Source of the DNA: GCA-2686295 sp964402995
GTDB lineage: Archaea > Nanobdellota > Nanobdellia > Woesearchaeales > GCA-2686295
Reading direction: 5' to 3'
Assembly: GCA_964402995.1 (NCBI GenBank)
Contig: CAYOEA010000003.1
Span: forward strand, 62,001 to 126,000
Length of the DNA stretch: 64,000 nucleotides
Within the stretch, counting starts at the first letter, position 1; the number at the start of each line of letters is the position of its first letter. The position numbers and the translations under genes are program-made. The notes beneath the pieces are model-generated. The model ran no database searches and was not told the origin of the DNA. It saw only the letters and a list, made by a program, of their open reading frames with translations. Positions 36,277 through 43,933 of this stretch are shown here, piece after piece.

Positions 36277-36819
36277 ATGTCTGAATTTGTTTGTCTTAAA
36301 AAACAAGAATATGGAATTGGTTTTATTCAAGAGAATATTGAAACTTTAGTTTATTCTGCTTTATGTTTTCTTTTACCGTTTTTAGTTGGACATCCTCAGT
36401 TGGTTGTTGGTATCGGTGTTAATGTAGCTCTAGTTTTGGCAGCTCTTAATGTTCGAACTTACAAACTTATTCCAATCATTATTTTTCCATCGCTTGGAGT
36501 TTTAGCTCAAGGTCTTATTTTTGGGCCATTCACTTTTTTCTTAGTTTTTATGATTCCTTTTGTTTGGATTGGAAATTTCATATTAGTATATTTAATTAAA
36601 CGTATTCATCTTGGTGCTAATAAGAATAAGTGGCTTTCATTGGGCATCGCAGCTGTGCTTAAAATGGCATTTTTATTCGCTGCAGCGTATGTATTAGTTC
36701 AATTTTCTGTTATCCCAGTTATTTTCTTAACTGCAATGGGTTTAATGCAACTTTATACTGCTCTTGCTGGTGGCGCTATTGCTTTTGGTCTTCATTTTGC
36801 TAAGAAAAAATTAGTTTGA
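36277..36819 (+). CDS. polytopic membrane protein next to the hydrogenase operon
   Basis: 180 residues with about five membrane segments, for example VYSALCFLLPFLVG, VVGIGVNVALVLAALNV, FFLVFMIPFVWIGNFIL, and a final VIFLTAMGLMQLYTALAGG. The size and pattern recall substrate-binding S components of ECF transporters. From memory, similar small membrane proteins are found beside [FeFe] hydrogenase genes and are loosely labelled 'iron hydrogenase' in some databases. It is divergent from hydCBA. Role unknown; coupling to hydrogenase maturation or metal supply is speculation. Confidence 0.65.
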   Translation: MSEFVCLKKQEYGIGFIQENIETLVYSALCFLLPFLVGHPQLVVGIGVNVALVLAALNVRTYKLIPIIIFPSLGVLAQGLIFGPFTFFLVFMIPFVWIGNFILVYLIKRIHLGANKNKWLSLGIAAVLKMAFLFAAAYVLVQFSVIPVIFLTAMGLMQLYTALAGGAIAFGLHFAKKKLV

Positions 36820-36905
36820 ATAATTTATTTTATTCTTTATTTCATTAAATGTTATAATTTAATCTTTTTGTATTCATAAATCAAAAGATTTAAATATGAA
36901 CTACA

Positions 36906-36919
36906 CTACTCCAAAGTGG
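36906..36919. promoter_or_regulatory. ACT-N4-AGT motif at the start of the kinase-like gene
   Basis: CTACTccaaAGTGG lies 10 bases after a TATA-like ATTTAAATA (36888-36896) and covers the expected transcription start and the GTG at 36916. It matches 10 of 14 positions of the perfect palindrome at 2072-2085. Confidence 0.35.
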
Positions 36920-37941
36920 TAAACACTTATTTAATTTATAAAATGGAAGATAATTCAGAATTTAGTGAAAATCCAATTATCAAATCAAGGTCTGAATTAG
37001 TTGACCATTTACAAAATAAACTTCCTTTAGGTATTGGTTTTGAAGGTTTTAATCCTGAAAAACATTACTGGACTAGTTCTCATTCAAATGTTCAAACAGG
37101 CGGACTTTTAGCATCTCAAATTAATTCTATCGTAGATCATAATAATTTTGATGTTACTGCTGAAACGAGATCTTCTCTTGATTCGAATTCTGACCCTATT
37201 ATCGATATTAAATCTGCCAACCTTTTAGGTTATCTTTTAATAACTGCATTAAGGCCTTTTGGAGAAAAATTATGGAATGATTCGTTTGCTGTATATCAAG
37301 GACCAAGAAAGGGTTTTTCTCAAGAGGCAGAAATTTTTGATAAATTAAATGCTGCTGGAATTCCAACTCCTATATCTCTTCAAAGTTTAATTAGTTCAAG
37401 TAATTTAAACAAATCTTTGCCTTTAGTTTCATTAACTGTATATGATCCTAATTTGAGAAACACAGTTGATATTCTAAAACTTTCAAATCCTCAAAAAACA
37501 AATCAAATATTAACAGATGGTGCTGAATTGTTGTATCGTACGCATGAAGCGGGTGTTATTATGGCTGACCCTTGGTGGGGTAATATTGCTGAATCTGACA
37601 AGGTATTAAAAATAATTAATTTTGATTTTAAAGCAAATCCTAAAATGCTTGCTCAAAATCCTAGTCTTGCGAAAATGCATGATTTATCAGGTTTAGTTGT
37701 TTCTGGCGCTCATAGATCTTATTCAACAGATGAAGAGGTTGTATCTGCAATGCTTAGTACTTATCCTGTTACTGCATCTGATGTGAGAAATTTAGGTCAA
37801 ATTGTTGATTATGATAGAAAACATCTTTCAGGTTCTTTTGTGGGACCAACTAGAAACGCAATCTTCCAAGATCCCGTCTATGGCCTTGATCAAAGCAGAG
37901 TTCTAAAGATAAAAGAAGAATTATACAAACAAGCTTCTTAA
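36916..37941 (+). CDS. kinase-like protein of unknown family
   Basis: 341 residues from a GTG; an ATG at 36943 is the alternative. The distance from the TATA-like box fits a leaderless GTG. The region IMADPWWGNIAESD followed by LKIINFDFKANP resembles the catalytic loop (D-x4-N) and the Mg-binding D-F-x of protein-kinase-like and RIO/Kdo-kinase-like folds. RKGFSQEAEIFDKLNAAGIPTP resembles the helix C region. The overall family is not recognised. It could phosphorylate a small molecule or a protein. Confidence 0.6.
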   Translation: MVNTYLIYKMEDNSEFSENPIIKSRSELVDHLQNKLPLGIGFEGFNPEKHYWTSSHSNVQTGGLLASQINSIVDHNNFDVTAETRSSLDSNSDPIIDIKSANLLGYLLITALRPFGEKLWNDSFAVYQGPRKGFSQEAEIFDKLNAAGIPTPISLQSLISSSNLNKSLPLVSLTVYDPNLRNTVDILKLSNPQKTNQILTDGAELLYRTHEAGVIMADPWWGNIAESDKVLKIINFDFKANPKMLAQNPSLAKMHDLSGLVVSGAHRSYSTDEEVVSAMLSTYPVTASDVRNLGQIVDYDRKHLSGSFVGPTRNAIFQDPVYGLDQSRVLKIKEELYKQAS

Positions 37942-38045
37942 TAGTATTTTCTTATTAAAGCGACCAAAAACTTTAAATATCCACAATCTTTTCTATTCTT
38001 ATATTCTTACATCATTTTCAGACAAAAAAAATAAAGGGAGCTAAA

Positions 38046-38795
38046 TTGGAAACCAAACTAATCAAAAAGGGAGATTTCATCCAAGTTGACTACACTGGTA
38101 AGCTTACGGATGAGGGTACAGTATTTGATACCACACTTAACGATGTTGCATTAAACAACGGTCTAAATCCGAGTGCAAAATATAAACCAGTAATTATTTG
38201 TGTTGGTGATGGTTATATTTTACAAACTTTAGAAGAAAGTCTTATTGGTAAAGAAGTTGGAAAACACACCTTTAATCTTCCTGCTGAAGCTGCTTTTGGT
38301 AAAAAGAATGCAAAGCTCTTAAAATTAATTCCCATCAAAGTTTTTAAAAAACAAAACATCATGCCTCACGTTGGTTTAGAAGTTAATATTGACAATGCTT
38401 TTGGAATTGTTAGAACTGTTAGTGGCGGTCGTGTAATTGTTGATTTTAATCATCCATTATCAAGTAAGAATGTAACTTATGAAGTTGACGTTAAAAAAAT
38501 CGTTACTGATGATAAAGACAAACTTGATGCTATACTTTCAATTTCAGGAGTTCATTATGACTCTGTAACTGTAAAAGATGGTGAAGCAATGATTGTCTTA
38601 GAACAGGAAGTTCCTGATCAATTTAAAACACTAATTGAAGGGCAAGCAAAAATTAAAACTACTATCAAATCATTTGATTATGTTGTGAAAACACGCAGTA
38701 GTAAAACTACTGGTGCACCAAAACAAAATGTTTTGAGTGAAGCAAAGCCAGCAAGTGCTAAACCAGTTAATCAGGTTAACACTGTAAAACAATAA
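38046..38795 (+). CDS. FKBP-type peptidyl-prolyl isomerase, archaeal long form
   Basis: 249 residues from a TTG behind AAAGGGAGC. The FKBP domain begins KKGDFIQVDYTGKLTDEGTVFDTT and has a SlyD-like inserted flap with VGLEVNIDNAFGIVRTVSGGRVIVDFNHPL. A C-terminal domain of about 80 residues follows, then an Ala/Pro/Lys-rich tail. It catalyses cis-trans isomerisation of proline bonds and acts as a chaperone. The long archaeal form usually has such a second domain. Own promoter upstream (ACTTTAAATATCC). Confidence 0.9.
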   Translation: METKLIKKGDFIQVDYTGKLTDEGTVFDTTLNDVALNNGLNPSAKYKPVIICVGDGYILQTLEESLIGKEVGKHTFNLPAEAAFGKKNAKLLKLIPIKVFKKQNIMPHVGLEVNIDNAFGIVRTVSGGRVIVDFNHPLSSKNVTYEVDVKKIVTDDKDKLDAILSISGVHYDSVTVKDGEAMIVLEQEVPDQFKTLIEGQAKIKTTIKSFDYVVKTRSSKTTGAPKQNVLSEAKPASAKPVNQVNTVKQ

Positions 38796-38823
38796 ATTTA
38801 AATAGCTTAAAAAGCCAATAAAT

Positions 38824-38847
38824 CCCATTTACATGGGGAGGTTACTA
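38824..38847 (+). promoter_or_regulatory. hairpin over the ftsZ ribosome binding site
   Basis: CCCAT (38824-38828) pairs with ATGGG (38833-38837) across a 4-base loop; the GGGGAGG ribosome binding site starts inside the right arm. Partial masking of the site could tune ftsZ translation. A short 5-bp stem, so the effect may be weak. Confidence 0.4.
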
Positions 38848-39926
38848 TGGACTCAGATTTTACTGAAAAAAAAATAAATGCTCTAGATGCTGAATTAGAA
38901 GAAATTCTATCAAAGCAAAAAGCTAAAATTAAAGTTGTTGGTGCAGGTGGCGCTGGTAATAATACTATTAACCGAATTGCAGAAGTTGGTATTGTTGGTA
39001 CAGAAACTATTGCTATAAACACTGATGCTCAAGATTTATTATATACTACTGCTGATAAAAAAATCTTAATTGGTAAAGATTTAACAAAAGGTCTTGGTGC
39101 AGGTTCAGTTCCGAAAGTCGGAGAAGACTCTGCTAGAGAATCTGAACATGAAATCAAAAGCGCAATTGCAGGCGCAGACTTAGTATTCATTACTTGTGGT
39201 CTTGGTGGTGGAACTGGTACGGGAAGTGTTCCAGTTGTCGCAGAGATTGCAAAAAAATTAGGCGCATTAACAGTTGGTGTTGTAACAATTCCTTTTCAAA
39301 TGGAAGGTAATAGACGTTATGAAAATGCACTTTATGGTCTTGAAAGACTTGAAAAAACTGTTGATACTCTGATTGTTATTCCAAACGATAAATTACTTGA
39401 ATTAGCACCTGAACTTCCTCTTCATACTGCATTCAAAGTAGCTGATGAAATACTTACAAACTCTGTAAAAGGAGTTGCGGAATTAATTACTAAAGCGGGT
39501 TTAGTTAACTTAGACTTTGCTGATATTAGAGCTGTAATGGGAAAAGGTGGAGTTGCTTTAATTGGTGTTGGAGAATCTGACACAGAAAATAGAGCAGAAG
39601 AAGCTGTTGATAAAGCAATCAATAACCCTTTACTTGATGTTGATGTATCAGGCGCTAACGGCGCATTAATTAATGTCTCAGGTGGAAATGATATGACTCT
39701 TGCGGAAGCAAAGAGAGTTGTTGAAGAGATTTCAAATAAACTTGATGAAGATGCAAGAATTATTTGGGGAGCTCAGATTTCCGATGATCTTGACGGCATG
39801 ATTAAAGTTATGCTTATTGTAACTGGTGTCAAAAGCACACAGATAATTGGAGGAAAAAACCGAAAACCAAGTTCAACTGAGAAAAAAGAAATCGAAGATG
39901 AATTGGGAATCGAGTTTGTAGATTAA
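38847..39926 (+). CDS. ftsZ: cell division protein FtsZ
   Basis: 359 residues. GTP-binding segments are VVGAGGAGNNT (30-40), the tubulin signature GGGTGTGS (120-127), and the T7 loop NLDFADIRAVM that completes the site on the next subunit. The C-terminal tail is short (TEKKEIEDELGIEFVD). FtsZ forms the contractile ring at the division site. The gene is followed 2 bases later by secE and then spt5, an archaeal operon order often seen. Confidence 0.97.
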   Translation: MDSDFTEKKINALDAELEEILSKQKAKIKVVGAGGAGNNTINRIAEVGIVGTETIAINTDAQDLLYTTADKKILIGKDLTKGLGAGSVPKVGEDSARESEHEIKSAIAGADLVFITCGLGGGTGTGSVPVVAEIAKKLGALTVGVVTIPFQMEGNRRYENALYGLERLEKTVDTLIVIPNDKLLELAPELPLHTAFKVADEILTNSVKGVAELITKAGLVNLDFADIRAVMGKGGVALIGVGESDTENRAEEAVDKAINNPLLDVDVSGANGALINVSGGNDMTLAEAKRVVEEISNKLDEDARIIWGAQISDDLDGMIKVMLIVTGVKSTQIIGGKNRKPSSTEKKEIEDELGIEFVD

Positions 39927-39928
39927 AA

Positions 39929-40105
39929 ATGGGAAATATTTCACGCTTTAAAAGTTATGTAGCTCACTGTTGGAGAGTTTTACTAATTACAAAGAAACCT
40001 GATAAGGAGGAGTACAAAGTAGTTGTCAAAGCCTCAGGTCTAGGTATTGCAATCATTGGTTTGATTGGATTTATCTTGCACTTGATTAATCAACTACTAT
40101 TTTAA
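39929..40105 (+). CDS. secE: protein translocase subunit SecE (Sec61 gamma)
   Basis: 58 residues, easily missed for its size. The amphipathic N-terminal helix (SRFKSYVAHCWRVLLITKKP), the conserved KPDKEEYKVVVKASGLG hinge and a single membrane helix (IAIIGLIGFILHLINQLL) are the family hallmarks. It clamps SecY in the translocon. Starts 2 bases after the ftsZ stop and ends 8 bases before spt5, so all three are one operon. Confidence 0.93.
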   Translation: MGNISRFKSYVAHCWRVLLITKKPDKEEYKVVVKASGLGIAIIGLIGFILHLINQLLF

Positions 40106-40113
40106 CAATTAAA

Positions 40114-40728
40114 ATGGCAAAAGACGAAGAACAATTAAAATCCGCAGCACCGCAACTTAAAATTAAAGGTGCGTTAACTGCAGAAGAAATAGAAGCTAAA
40201 GATAAAGATATGCAAGCTGAAGTTGATGCTGATAAAGAAGAAATCAAAGAAACAATTGATGCTGAAAAACCTGAAACTCTAATTTTTGCTGTTAGAACAA
40301 CTGCAAACAGAGAAGATCAAGTTATGTCTTTCTTAGCTAGCAATGCAGATCGAAAAAAATTAGATGTTTTTGCAGTAATTAGACCTCATGGTATGAGAGG
40401 TTATATTTTTGTAGAAGCTGGTGATCGAGCTAGTGCAGAACAAGCAGCTTATGGAATTCCATATTCAAGAGGTTTACTTCCTAGTGTAGTTGATTATAAA
40501 GAAATCGAACACATGTTAGAACAAGTTAAAAAGGATATAAACATTCAGAAAAACGATATCGCAGAAATCATCAGCGGTCCTTTCAAACGTGAAAAATGTA
40601 AAATTACACGTGTAGATAAGCAGAAAGGAGAAGTCGTTGTAGAACTTCTAGAAGCAGCAGTCCCAATTCCGATAACTGTTAAAATTGACGCAGTAAAAGT
40701 TATTAGAAGAGAAGACCTCGAAGAATAA
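40114..40728 (+). CDS. spt5: transcription elongation factor Spt5 (archaeal NusG)
   Basis: 204 residues. An extra acidic/lysine-rich N-terminus of about 45 residues precedes the NGN domain (FAVRTTANREDQVMSFL to HGMRGYIFVEAGDRASAEQA) and the KOW domain (AEIISGPFKREKCKITRVDKQKGEVVVELL). It binds the RNA polymerase clamp, with Spt4, and promotes elongation. The N-terminal extension is longer than in most archaeal Spt5 proteins. In many archaea rpl11 follows directly; here it is 3.2 kb away. Confidence 0.93.
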   Translation: MAKDEEQLKSAAPQLKIKGALTAEEIEAKDKDMQAEVDADKEEIKETIDAEKPETLIFAVRTTANREDQVMSFLASNADRKKLDVFAVIRPHGMRGYIFVEAGDRASAEQAAYGIPYSRGLLPSVVDYKEIEHMLEQVKKDINIQKNDIAEIISGPFKREKCKITRVDKQKGEVVVELLEAAVPIPITVKIDAVKVIRREDLEE

Positions 40729-40830
40729 ATCTTTTATCTTTTTCTTATTTTTTTATTTTTTTTTATTTTATTTTTTCTTAAAGAATATAATTATTTCTAC
40801 AGTTATTTGTTTCACATGTTTATAATTTAG

Positions 40831-41063
40831 AATTATTTTGTTTTGTTTGAATTATTATTTAAACTTCAAAATCAGAATTATTTTGTTTTGTTTGAATTAT
40901 TATTTAAACTTCAAAATCAGAATTATTTNNNNNNNNNNNNNNNNNNNNNNNNNNNNNNNNNNNNNNNNNNNNNNNNNNNNNNNNNNNNNNNNNNNNNNNN
41001 NNNNNNNNNNNNNNNNNNNNNNNNNNNNTGTTTTGTTTGAATTATTATTTAAACTTCAAAATC
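40831..41063. repeat. 45-bp tandem repeat broken by a 100-N assembly gap
   Basis: Two complete identical 45-bp units, 40831-40875 and 40876-40920, begin AATTATTTTGTTTTG. A third starts at 40921 and runs into Ns at 40929. After the gap (41029) the sequence resumes inside another unit and ends near 41063 at the stop of the D-aminoacyl-tRNA deacylase gene. True copy number is unknown. Units are contiguous with no spacers, so it is not a CRISPR array. Each unit contains ATTTAAAC. The 333-bp space between the flanking genes holds nothing else. Confidence 0.85.
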
Positions 41064-41838
41064 AAAATGATTTTGTCTTCTTATATTCAATTTTCATTTC
41101 ATCAAGTAGTGTAACTATTCTTTCTTTTTCTTGTCCTAGTCCTTTCCAATCTAGTATAACTAATTCTGCTTTTGGACTTGTTTTCTCTATTGCTTGAATT
41201 ATCATTTCTTTAGTTAGATTTTGTAGATTGTATTTTGGACATACATGTCCTACTGCAACATTTGAGTTTAATTGTACTTTTGCAAAACTTGGCGTATGAT
41301 GTAATCCCCCTATGCCGATTGCAGTTTGGTATTTTGGAATTTTCATTTTTAGTAATTCTATTATTGTTTCTGCTATTGCTTGTCCTGCTGATTCATTTTG
41401 CCATTCTTCTAGTGCTGATCCTATTTCTATAAACATTGATGGGCAACTCATATCTGGTCCATGATGCGTGCATTCTTGTATTGCTTCGTAGTGCATATTC
41501 TCTGCTTTTCTAACAAGAATTTTCAATCCTTCTTTTAACCATGCTGCAGGACTCATTGCAAGTGTTTTTGGTGATCCGCCATAGTCTGCACCACCCCAAT
41601 TTCCTTGTGTGTGTACGCTTAAACTGTGAACTCCTGATTTAGAAACATGTTTTGTTGCAAAGATTGCAAAGTCGATCCCTAATTCTTCATCTATATTTTC
41701 CATGTATATTGATTCTGTTTCAATCAGGTGTAAACTAACTTGATGTGAGCCAATCTCTGGCTTAACCATTTTTTGTAAATGATTATGTATGTTTATACTC
41801 GCTTCATCTTGAGTATTACACAGTATTGCGATTTTCAT
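41062..41838 (-). CDS. dtdA: D-aminoacyl-tRNA deacylase, archaeal type (DTD2)
   Basis: 258 residues from the ATG at 41838; an ATG five codons upstream lies within the neighbouring gene. Conserved family segments: VHTQGNWGGADYGGSPK, ECTHHGPDMSCPSMFIEIGS and GIGGLHHTPSF, with histidines expected to bind zinc. It removes D-amino acids wrongly attached to tRNA. It follows the Nudix gene with a single base between, so they form an operon. Confidence 0.93.
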   Translation of the reverse strand: MKIAILCNTQDEASINIHNHLQKMVKPEIGSHQVSLHLIETESIYMENIDEELGIDFAIFATKHVSKSGVHSLSVHTQGNWGGADYGGSPKTLAMSPAAWLKEGLKILVRKAENMHYEAIQECTHHGPDMSCPSMFIEIGSALEEWQNESAGQAIAETIIELLKMKIPKYQTAIGIGGLHHTPSFAKVQLNSNVAVGHVCPKYNLQNLTKEMIIQAIEKTSPKAELVILDWKGLGQEKERIVTLLDEMKIEYKKTKSF

Positions 41839-41839
41839 T

Positions 41840-42310
41840 TTATTTTGCTTCATCTAATATTTTTTTTAATTTTGTAAATCCATCTTTGTTATTTTGCCAG
41901 TAAAGTAAATTTATTGCTTCATCAAATTCAACCCATTTATATTCTGTATGTTCTTTACATGGATTTTTATCTATATCTATTATAATATTTGAATTAATTT
42001 CTACTGCGAAAACATATTCACTTAATATTATTTTTTCTGTATCTGAAACTTTTTTTTCAAAAAAACTTGTTATTTTGTCTTCAAATTGGAAGAAGTGAAA
42101 TTTATCAATTATTCTTTTAGTCTCATTTATGCCTATTTCTTCAAATAATTCTCTTTTGATTCCTTGCATAACATTTTCTTCACTTTCAAGTCCGCCAGAT
42201 ACTCCTTGCCAAAATCCGCCTTTTTCTTCTGTTCTTTTTAGCAATAAATACTCTGTTGTATCTTGGTTCTTTCTGAAAATTATTATTTGTAATTGTATCG
42301 GGAGTCTCAT
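41840..42310 (-). CDS. Nudix hydrolase
   Basis: 156 residues. The Nudix box is complete: GGLESEENVMQGIKRELFEEIGI fits G-x5-E-x7-RE-U-xEE-x-G-U and begins near residue 40. It hydrolyses a nucleoside diphosphate linked to another group. FWQGVSGGLE and the general pattern recall dihydroneopterin triphosphate pyrophosphatases, but the substrate cannot be fixed by sequence alone. First gene of a two-gene operon with the deacylase. Confidence 0.9.
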   Translation of the reverse strand: MRLPIQLQIIIFRKNQDTTEYLLLKRTEEKGGFWQGVSGGLESEENVMQGIKRELFEEIGINETKRIIDKFHFFQFEDKITSFFEKKVSDTEKIILSEYVFAVEINSNIIIDIDKNPCKEHTEYKWVEFDEAINLLYWQNNKDGFTKLKKILDEAK

Positions 42311-42362
42311 TTTATTTAATCTAACAATAAGTTTTATAAAAATTTACTGATATACTTTATTT

Positions 42363-43022
42363 ATGAAATACAAATTAGTTTGTTTTGATTTGGATGGAAC
42401 TCTTCTTGATATTCCTCCTCCTGGTTATTCTTGGCCTATGATTCATGATTATCTTAATATTCCTAAGTCTTTGACTAAACCTGCTATGAACGATTTTTAT
42501 GCTGGGAAAATTTCTTATCATGAATGGTGTCATTATGATATTAGTTTAATGATTGATGCTGGTGCAACAAGAGATAAGATATTGGATGTTTTCAAAGGAA
42601 CTTTACCTCATAAAGGCGCTATTGAAACAATTCGGACTTTAAAATCTGCAGGTATTAAATTTGCAATTATTTCCGGTTCTATACAATTATTAATTGAATT
42701 TTTACCTAATAAAGATTTATTTGATGATATTCTAATTAACGTTTTAGAATTTGATAAAAAAGGAAATCTGACTGGAGTTATTCCTACTAAATATGATCAA
42801 GCAGGTAAAGCTGATGGTTTAAGATTTATTGCAGAGCGTGAAGGTTTAAATCTTTCTGAATGTGTTTTTGTCGGTGATAATGATAATGATATTGAGATTG
42901 CAAAAACTGCAGGTTTATCTTTTGCTTTCAATTCAAAATCTGAAGAATTAGATTCTGTATCTTCTGTTGTAATAAAAGATATTGATCTTCGTTCTATCTT
43001 GCCTCATATTCTAAAAGATTAA
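42363..43022 (+). CDS. HAD-superfamily phosphatase, phosphoserine phosphatase-like
   Basis: 219 residues. Motif I FDLDGTL (8-14) with the nucleophile Asp, motif II ISGS, and motif IV VFVGDNDNDIEIAKTAG. The helical cap between about 20 and 85 and the SGS...FVGDNDND pattern resemble SerB-type phosphoserine phosphatases and related haloacid dehalogenase enzymes. It removes phosphate from a small molecule; serine synthesis is one possibility. Leaderless: TATA-like ATACTTTATTT within 25 bases of the ATG. Confidence 0.85.
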   Translation: MKYKLVCFDLDGTLLDIPPPGYSWPMIHDYLNIPKSLTKPAMNDFYAGKISYHEWCHYDISLMIDAGATRDKILDVFKGTLPHKGAIETIRTLKSAGIKFAIISGSIQLLIEFLPNKDLFDDILINVLEFDKKGNLTGVIPTKYDQAGKADGLRFIAEREGLNLSECVFVGDNDNDIEIAKTAGLSFAFNSKSEELDSVSSVVIKDIDLRSILPHILKD

Positions 43023-43086
43023 TTTTATTGTTTAGAATTAGTTGAATAAATAAAATAAAAAAATAAAAGAAATAAATTATTTTTGC

Positions 43087-43500
43087 TTACTTTTTCTTTT
43101 CACATAGTTTTCCACAGTGGTTATCAAGTCCTAATGGTCCTGATCCTGTGAATAACAATGCTAAAGTTCCGCCAAGTGGGACGAGTGCAGTTGCAAAAGT
43201 TCCATTAAGATGCGCAGTTAGTAATGCTACAAGCATAATAACTGATAGTAATAATGCACTTTGTCTAGTAAATAGTCCTAATATTAACATTAGTCCTCCA
43301 ACTAGTTCTACAATTCCAACTACCCATGCAAAGAATAGTGCTATTGGTATTCCTAAGGATTCAAAAAATCCTGCAACATTCGGTATTCCCATAACGAATA
43401 TTTTCATTATTCCTCCTACTAAAAATAGGATTCCTAATGTTAATCTAAGTGGCAGTGTTGCCCATTTTGTGTTCTTTTCGAACCATTTTATCATACACAT
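43087..43500 (-). CDS. DoxX-family membrane protein
   Basis: About 137 residues from the ATG at 43500, five bases after AGGTGA; a GTG at 43509 and an ATG at 43494 are alternatives. Four membrane segments in the DoxX pattern: LRLTLGILFLVGGIMKI, PIALFFAWVVGIVELVGG, LMLILGLFTRQSALLLS and MLVALLTAHL. The family includes quinol oxidase accessory and other redox-linked membrane proteins, with varied or unknown roles. The cysteine-containing tail (NHCGKLCEKKK) is of interest for redox. Confidence 0.85.
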   Translation of the reverse strand: MCMIKWFEKNTKWATLPLRLTLGILFLVGGIMKIFVMGIPNVAGFFESLGIPIALFFAWVVGIVELVGGLMLILGLFTRQSALLLSVIMLVALLTAHLNGTFATALVPLGGTLALLFTGSGPLGLDNHCGKLCEKKK

Positions 43501-43806
43501 AAGTATCACCTAAACTTAACTATTGTTAAGTCCTTTTTAAATTTTATTGTTAAAAAATGTACTTTTCATCATTTATCATCAAAATTTCGGAGAATTTTTT
43601 AATTTCTTGCGTTTAATTTATTTTATGAAAGAAACTTTTATAAACAATCTTTGAGTCTTTACTTCTAAACTGGTCGCTTGCGAGTAGATTGGGCAAATTC
43701 TTCGCGCTCAATGAAACACAGGTATCCAACACAAAAACAAAATTGTTTATGTGCGAGTATGAACTTAGGAATTTCAAAATCTTAATTTATACTATGAATA
43801 AATCAT

Positions 43807-43933
43807 AAGGTGAAAACAAAATGGCACCTTCAGAAATTGTTAATTTCTGAGAACCATTTATGAGGAAAATAAAAAATGGCAAAACAAAAAACAATTGTTT
43901 TTTGAATGCCTTTAAGGTGAAAACAAAATGGCA
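43807..43933 (+). promoter_or_regulatory. rpl11 leader with mini-ORFs copying the gene start
   Basis: The 20-mer from 43807 (AAGGTGAAAACAAAATGGCA) occurs again at 43914 as the true rpl11 start. Mini-ORF 1 (43821-43850, MAPSEIVNF) contains a 9-bp hairpin TCAGAAATT/AATTTCTGA ending on its stop. Mini-ORF 2 (43876-43905, MAKQKTIVF) begins with the same 15 bases as rpl11 and ends in the palindrome CAAAAAAC-aatt-GTTTTTTG (43885-43904), like an attenuator. A weaker 19-codon frame lies at 43749-43808. TATA-like CTTTTATAAAC at 43629 puts the leader near 270 bases. The rest of 43510-43806 shows no gene. Confidence 0.6.

Noticed and set aside
40831..41063. CRISPR array
   Set aside because: The 45-bp units follow each other directly with no spacers and no cas genes are nearby; this is a tandem repeat.
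40838..41197. Open frame running through the N gap on the plus strand
   Set aside because: An artefact of repeat sequence and unknown bases.
43660..43760. Possible tRNA or small RNA in the rpl11 leader (G+C richer patch)
   Set aside because: No cloverleaf or extended stem could be drawn; only short stems such as TCGC/GCGA.
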